Shown here: one piece after another, positions 5,316 through 6,091 of the stretch
Layout: every line of letters begins with the position of its first letter
Numbering within the stretch: the stretch's first letter is position 1
Source of the DNA: an uncultured Mycoplasmatota bacterium
Lineage (GTDB): Bacteria; Bacillota_I; Bacilli_A; RF39; UBA660
Direction: 5' to 3'
NCBI GenBank assembly: GCA_947296775.1
Contig: CAMYRF010000059.1
Coordinates: 1 to 6,091, forward strand
Length of the DNA: 6,091 bases
Position numbers and translations under genes: made by a program
The notes under the pieces: model-generated
Databases searched by the model: none
What the model saw: only the letters and a program-made list of their open reading frames with translations
What the model was told of the DNA's origin: nothing

Positions 5316-6091
5316 ATGAAAAATATTGTTAGAAAATCTATCAAAAAAGAAGCGAAAACTAAACCTAAAAAGAATTTAGCTATCGCATTACTTTTAATGA
5401 TTATAATTGCCTGTGCAATTATAACCATTACTCATTTTATAACAAATTTAATAGGTTATAGTTATAACATTAAAGCTTTAAACGATTTAATAATTGGCAT
5501 TATACTAATTTTAATGTCACCATTTTTTTTAGGCTTTTCCAAAATGTCTAAAGAAATATGTGATGATAAAGAAATAAAACCAAAAGAAATATTTTCTAGT
5601 TTAAAAGATTTTAAATACATTAAAATATTTGCTATTCTTATAATTGGACTAATATTTATAACTTGGTTAATCGGATTAATCCCAGGTGTAGGCATATTTA
5701 TAAATATGATCATTTTAATTTTCTTTATTCCATATATTATAATATTGCCATTTGTATATCTAGAAAATCAAAAATTGCAAGTAAAAGAAATAATATTTAA
5801 AACCGAAAACACTATTTCTGGTAATAGAATTAAATTTTATGGATTACTAATTAGTTTTAGTTTTTGGATAGTTTTATCATTAATCACTTTAGGATTATTA
5901 TCATTTTATGTAATACCCTATATATATCTTTCACTTGAACTTCTATATACACACTGTACTTACGAGAGAGATTTCAAAAGAGAAAAAGCTATAAGTGATG
6001 GTAATATAATCTTAATATTCATTGGAATAATTATTTTAATTATTGCCTTTCTTGCAATAAATGTACCTGGAAGCGCAACTTGGTTTAAAGC
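5316..6091 (+). CDS. DUF975-like integral membrane protein, 3' end outside window
   Basis: The frame is open to the right edge: 258 codons are visible with no stop. The N-terminus is basic and lysine-rich (MKNIVRKSIKKEAKTKPKKN). About seven hydrophobic segments follow, near residues 21-44, 56-74, 102-122, 127-148, 173-192, 193-211 and 231-249. Features match the DUF975 family: a lysine-rich start resembling its AK-LK-N opening, a central FFLGFSKMSKEI (70-81) followed by EIFSSLKDFK (91-100), and IFKTENTISGNRIKFYGLLISFSFWIVL (160-187), equivalent to the family's S-xxM-GNK-xxF-L-LSFIGW block, then an aromatic VIPYIYLSLELLYTH (199-213). DUF975 function is unknown. A further hydrophobic segment (231-249) lies beyond the usual domain end, so the protein may carry an added C-terminal part. 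I prefer ATG 5316 to the in-frame ATG 5310, because the ribosome site touches the latter. It may be co-transcribed with the secreted protein, but it has its own promoter. Confidence 0.78.
   Translation, partial: MKNIVRKSIKKEAKTKPKKNLAIALLLMIIIACAIITITHFITNLIGYSYNIKALNDLIIGIILILMSPFFLGFSKMSKEICDDKEIKPKEIFSSLKDFKYIKIFAILIIGLIFITWLIGLIPGVGIFINMIILIFFIPYIIILPFVYLENQKLQVKEIIFKTENTISGNRIKFYGLLISFSFWIVLSLITLGLLSFYVIPYIYLSLELLYTHCTYERDFKREKAISDGNIILIFIGIIILIIAFLAINVPGSATWFK

Noticed and set aside
5521..5531. Run of eight T inside the DUF975-like gene, and eight A near 4834 in the secreted-protein gene, as slippage sites
   Set aside because: Eight-base runs are expected at this base composition, both frames are intact, and nothing suggests selection for switching.
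5462..5713. Antisense 83-residue open frame
   Set aside because: It is opposite the DUF975-like gene, whose membrane-segment pattern and promoter are convincing.

Overview
The window is AT-rich DNA from a bacterium, with every gene on the + strand. The proteins look like those of low-GC Bacillota. The short promoter-to-start distances and the secreted-protein family recall uncultured gut lineages related to Bacilli or RF39-like groups, but that placement is an inference. TGA ends three genes exactly where their families normally end (mraY, ftsW and the HI0933-family flavoprotein). The organism therefore uses TGA as stop, not as tryptophan as Mycoplasma does.

Left part (1-1340): the 3' end of mraY, overlapping by four bases (ATGA) with a complete SEDS-family glycosyltransferase gene, best called ftsW. 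This is a fragment of a division and cell-wall cluster. MraY makes lipid I, and the SEDS protein later polymerises flipped lipid II into glycan strands. No murD lies between them and no murG follows. The unit ends in a tight GAAA-loop hairpin terminator that contains the ftsW stop codon.

Middle part (1341-4267): a 115-base gap with an extended -10 promoter, then two flavoprotein genes that overlap by ATGA. The first is a HI0933/BaiN/YhiN-family FAD enzyme. The second belongs to the uncharacterised COG2509-type FAD-dependent dehydrogenases. They look translationally coupled and end at a hairpin followed by 18 consecutive T.

Right part (4268-6091): a secreted or surface-anchored protein of a family I cannot name, with a SipW-type-looking N-terminus and six cysteines in three close pairs. 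Its promoter appears to be built into the preceding terminator, with the T-tract filling the -35/-10 spacer. Next comes a DUF975-like multi-pass membrane protein with its own extended -10 promoter, cut by the window end.

Two non-coding observations stand out. Three promoters share one compact layout, in which an extended -10 sits 18-19 bases before the ATG with a GGTGA-type ribosome site between. The T18 tract is placed where length changes could alter expression of the surface protein. I see no RNA genes, mobile elements or CRISPR arrays. Apart from the T18 tract, I see no repeats.
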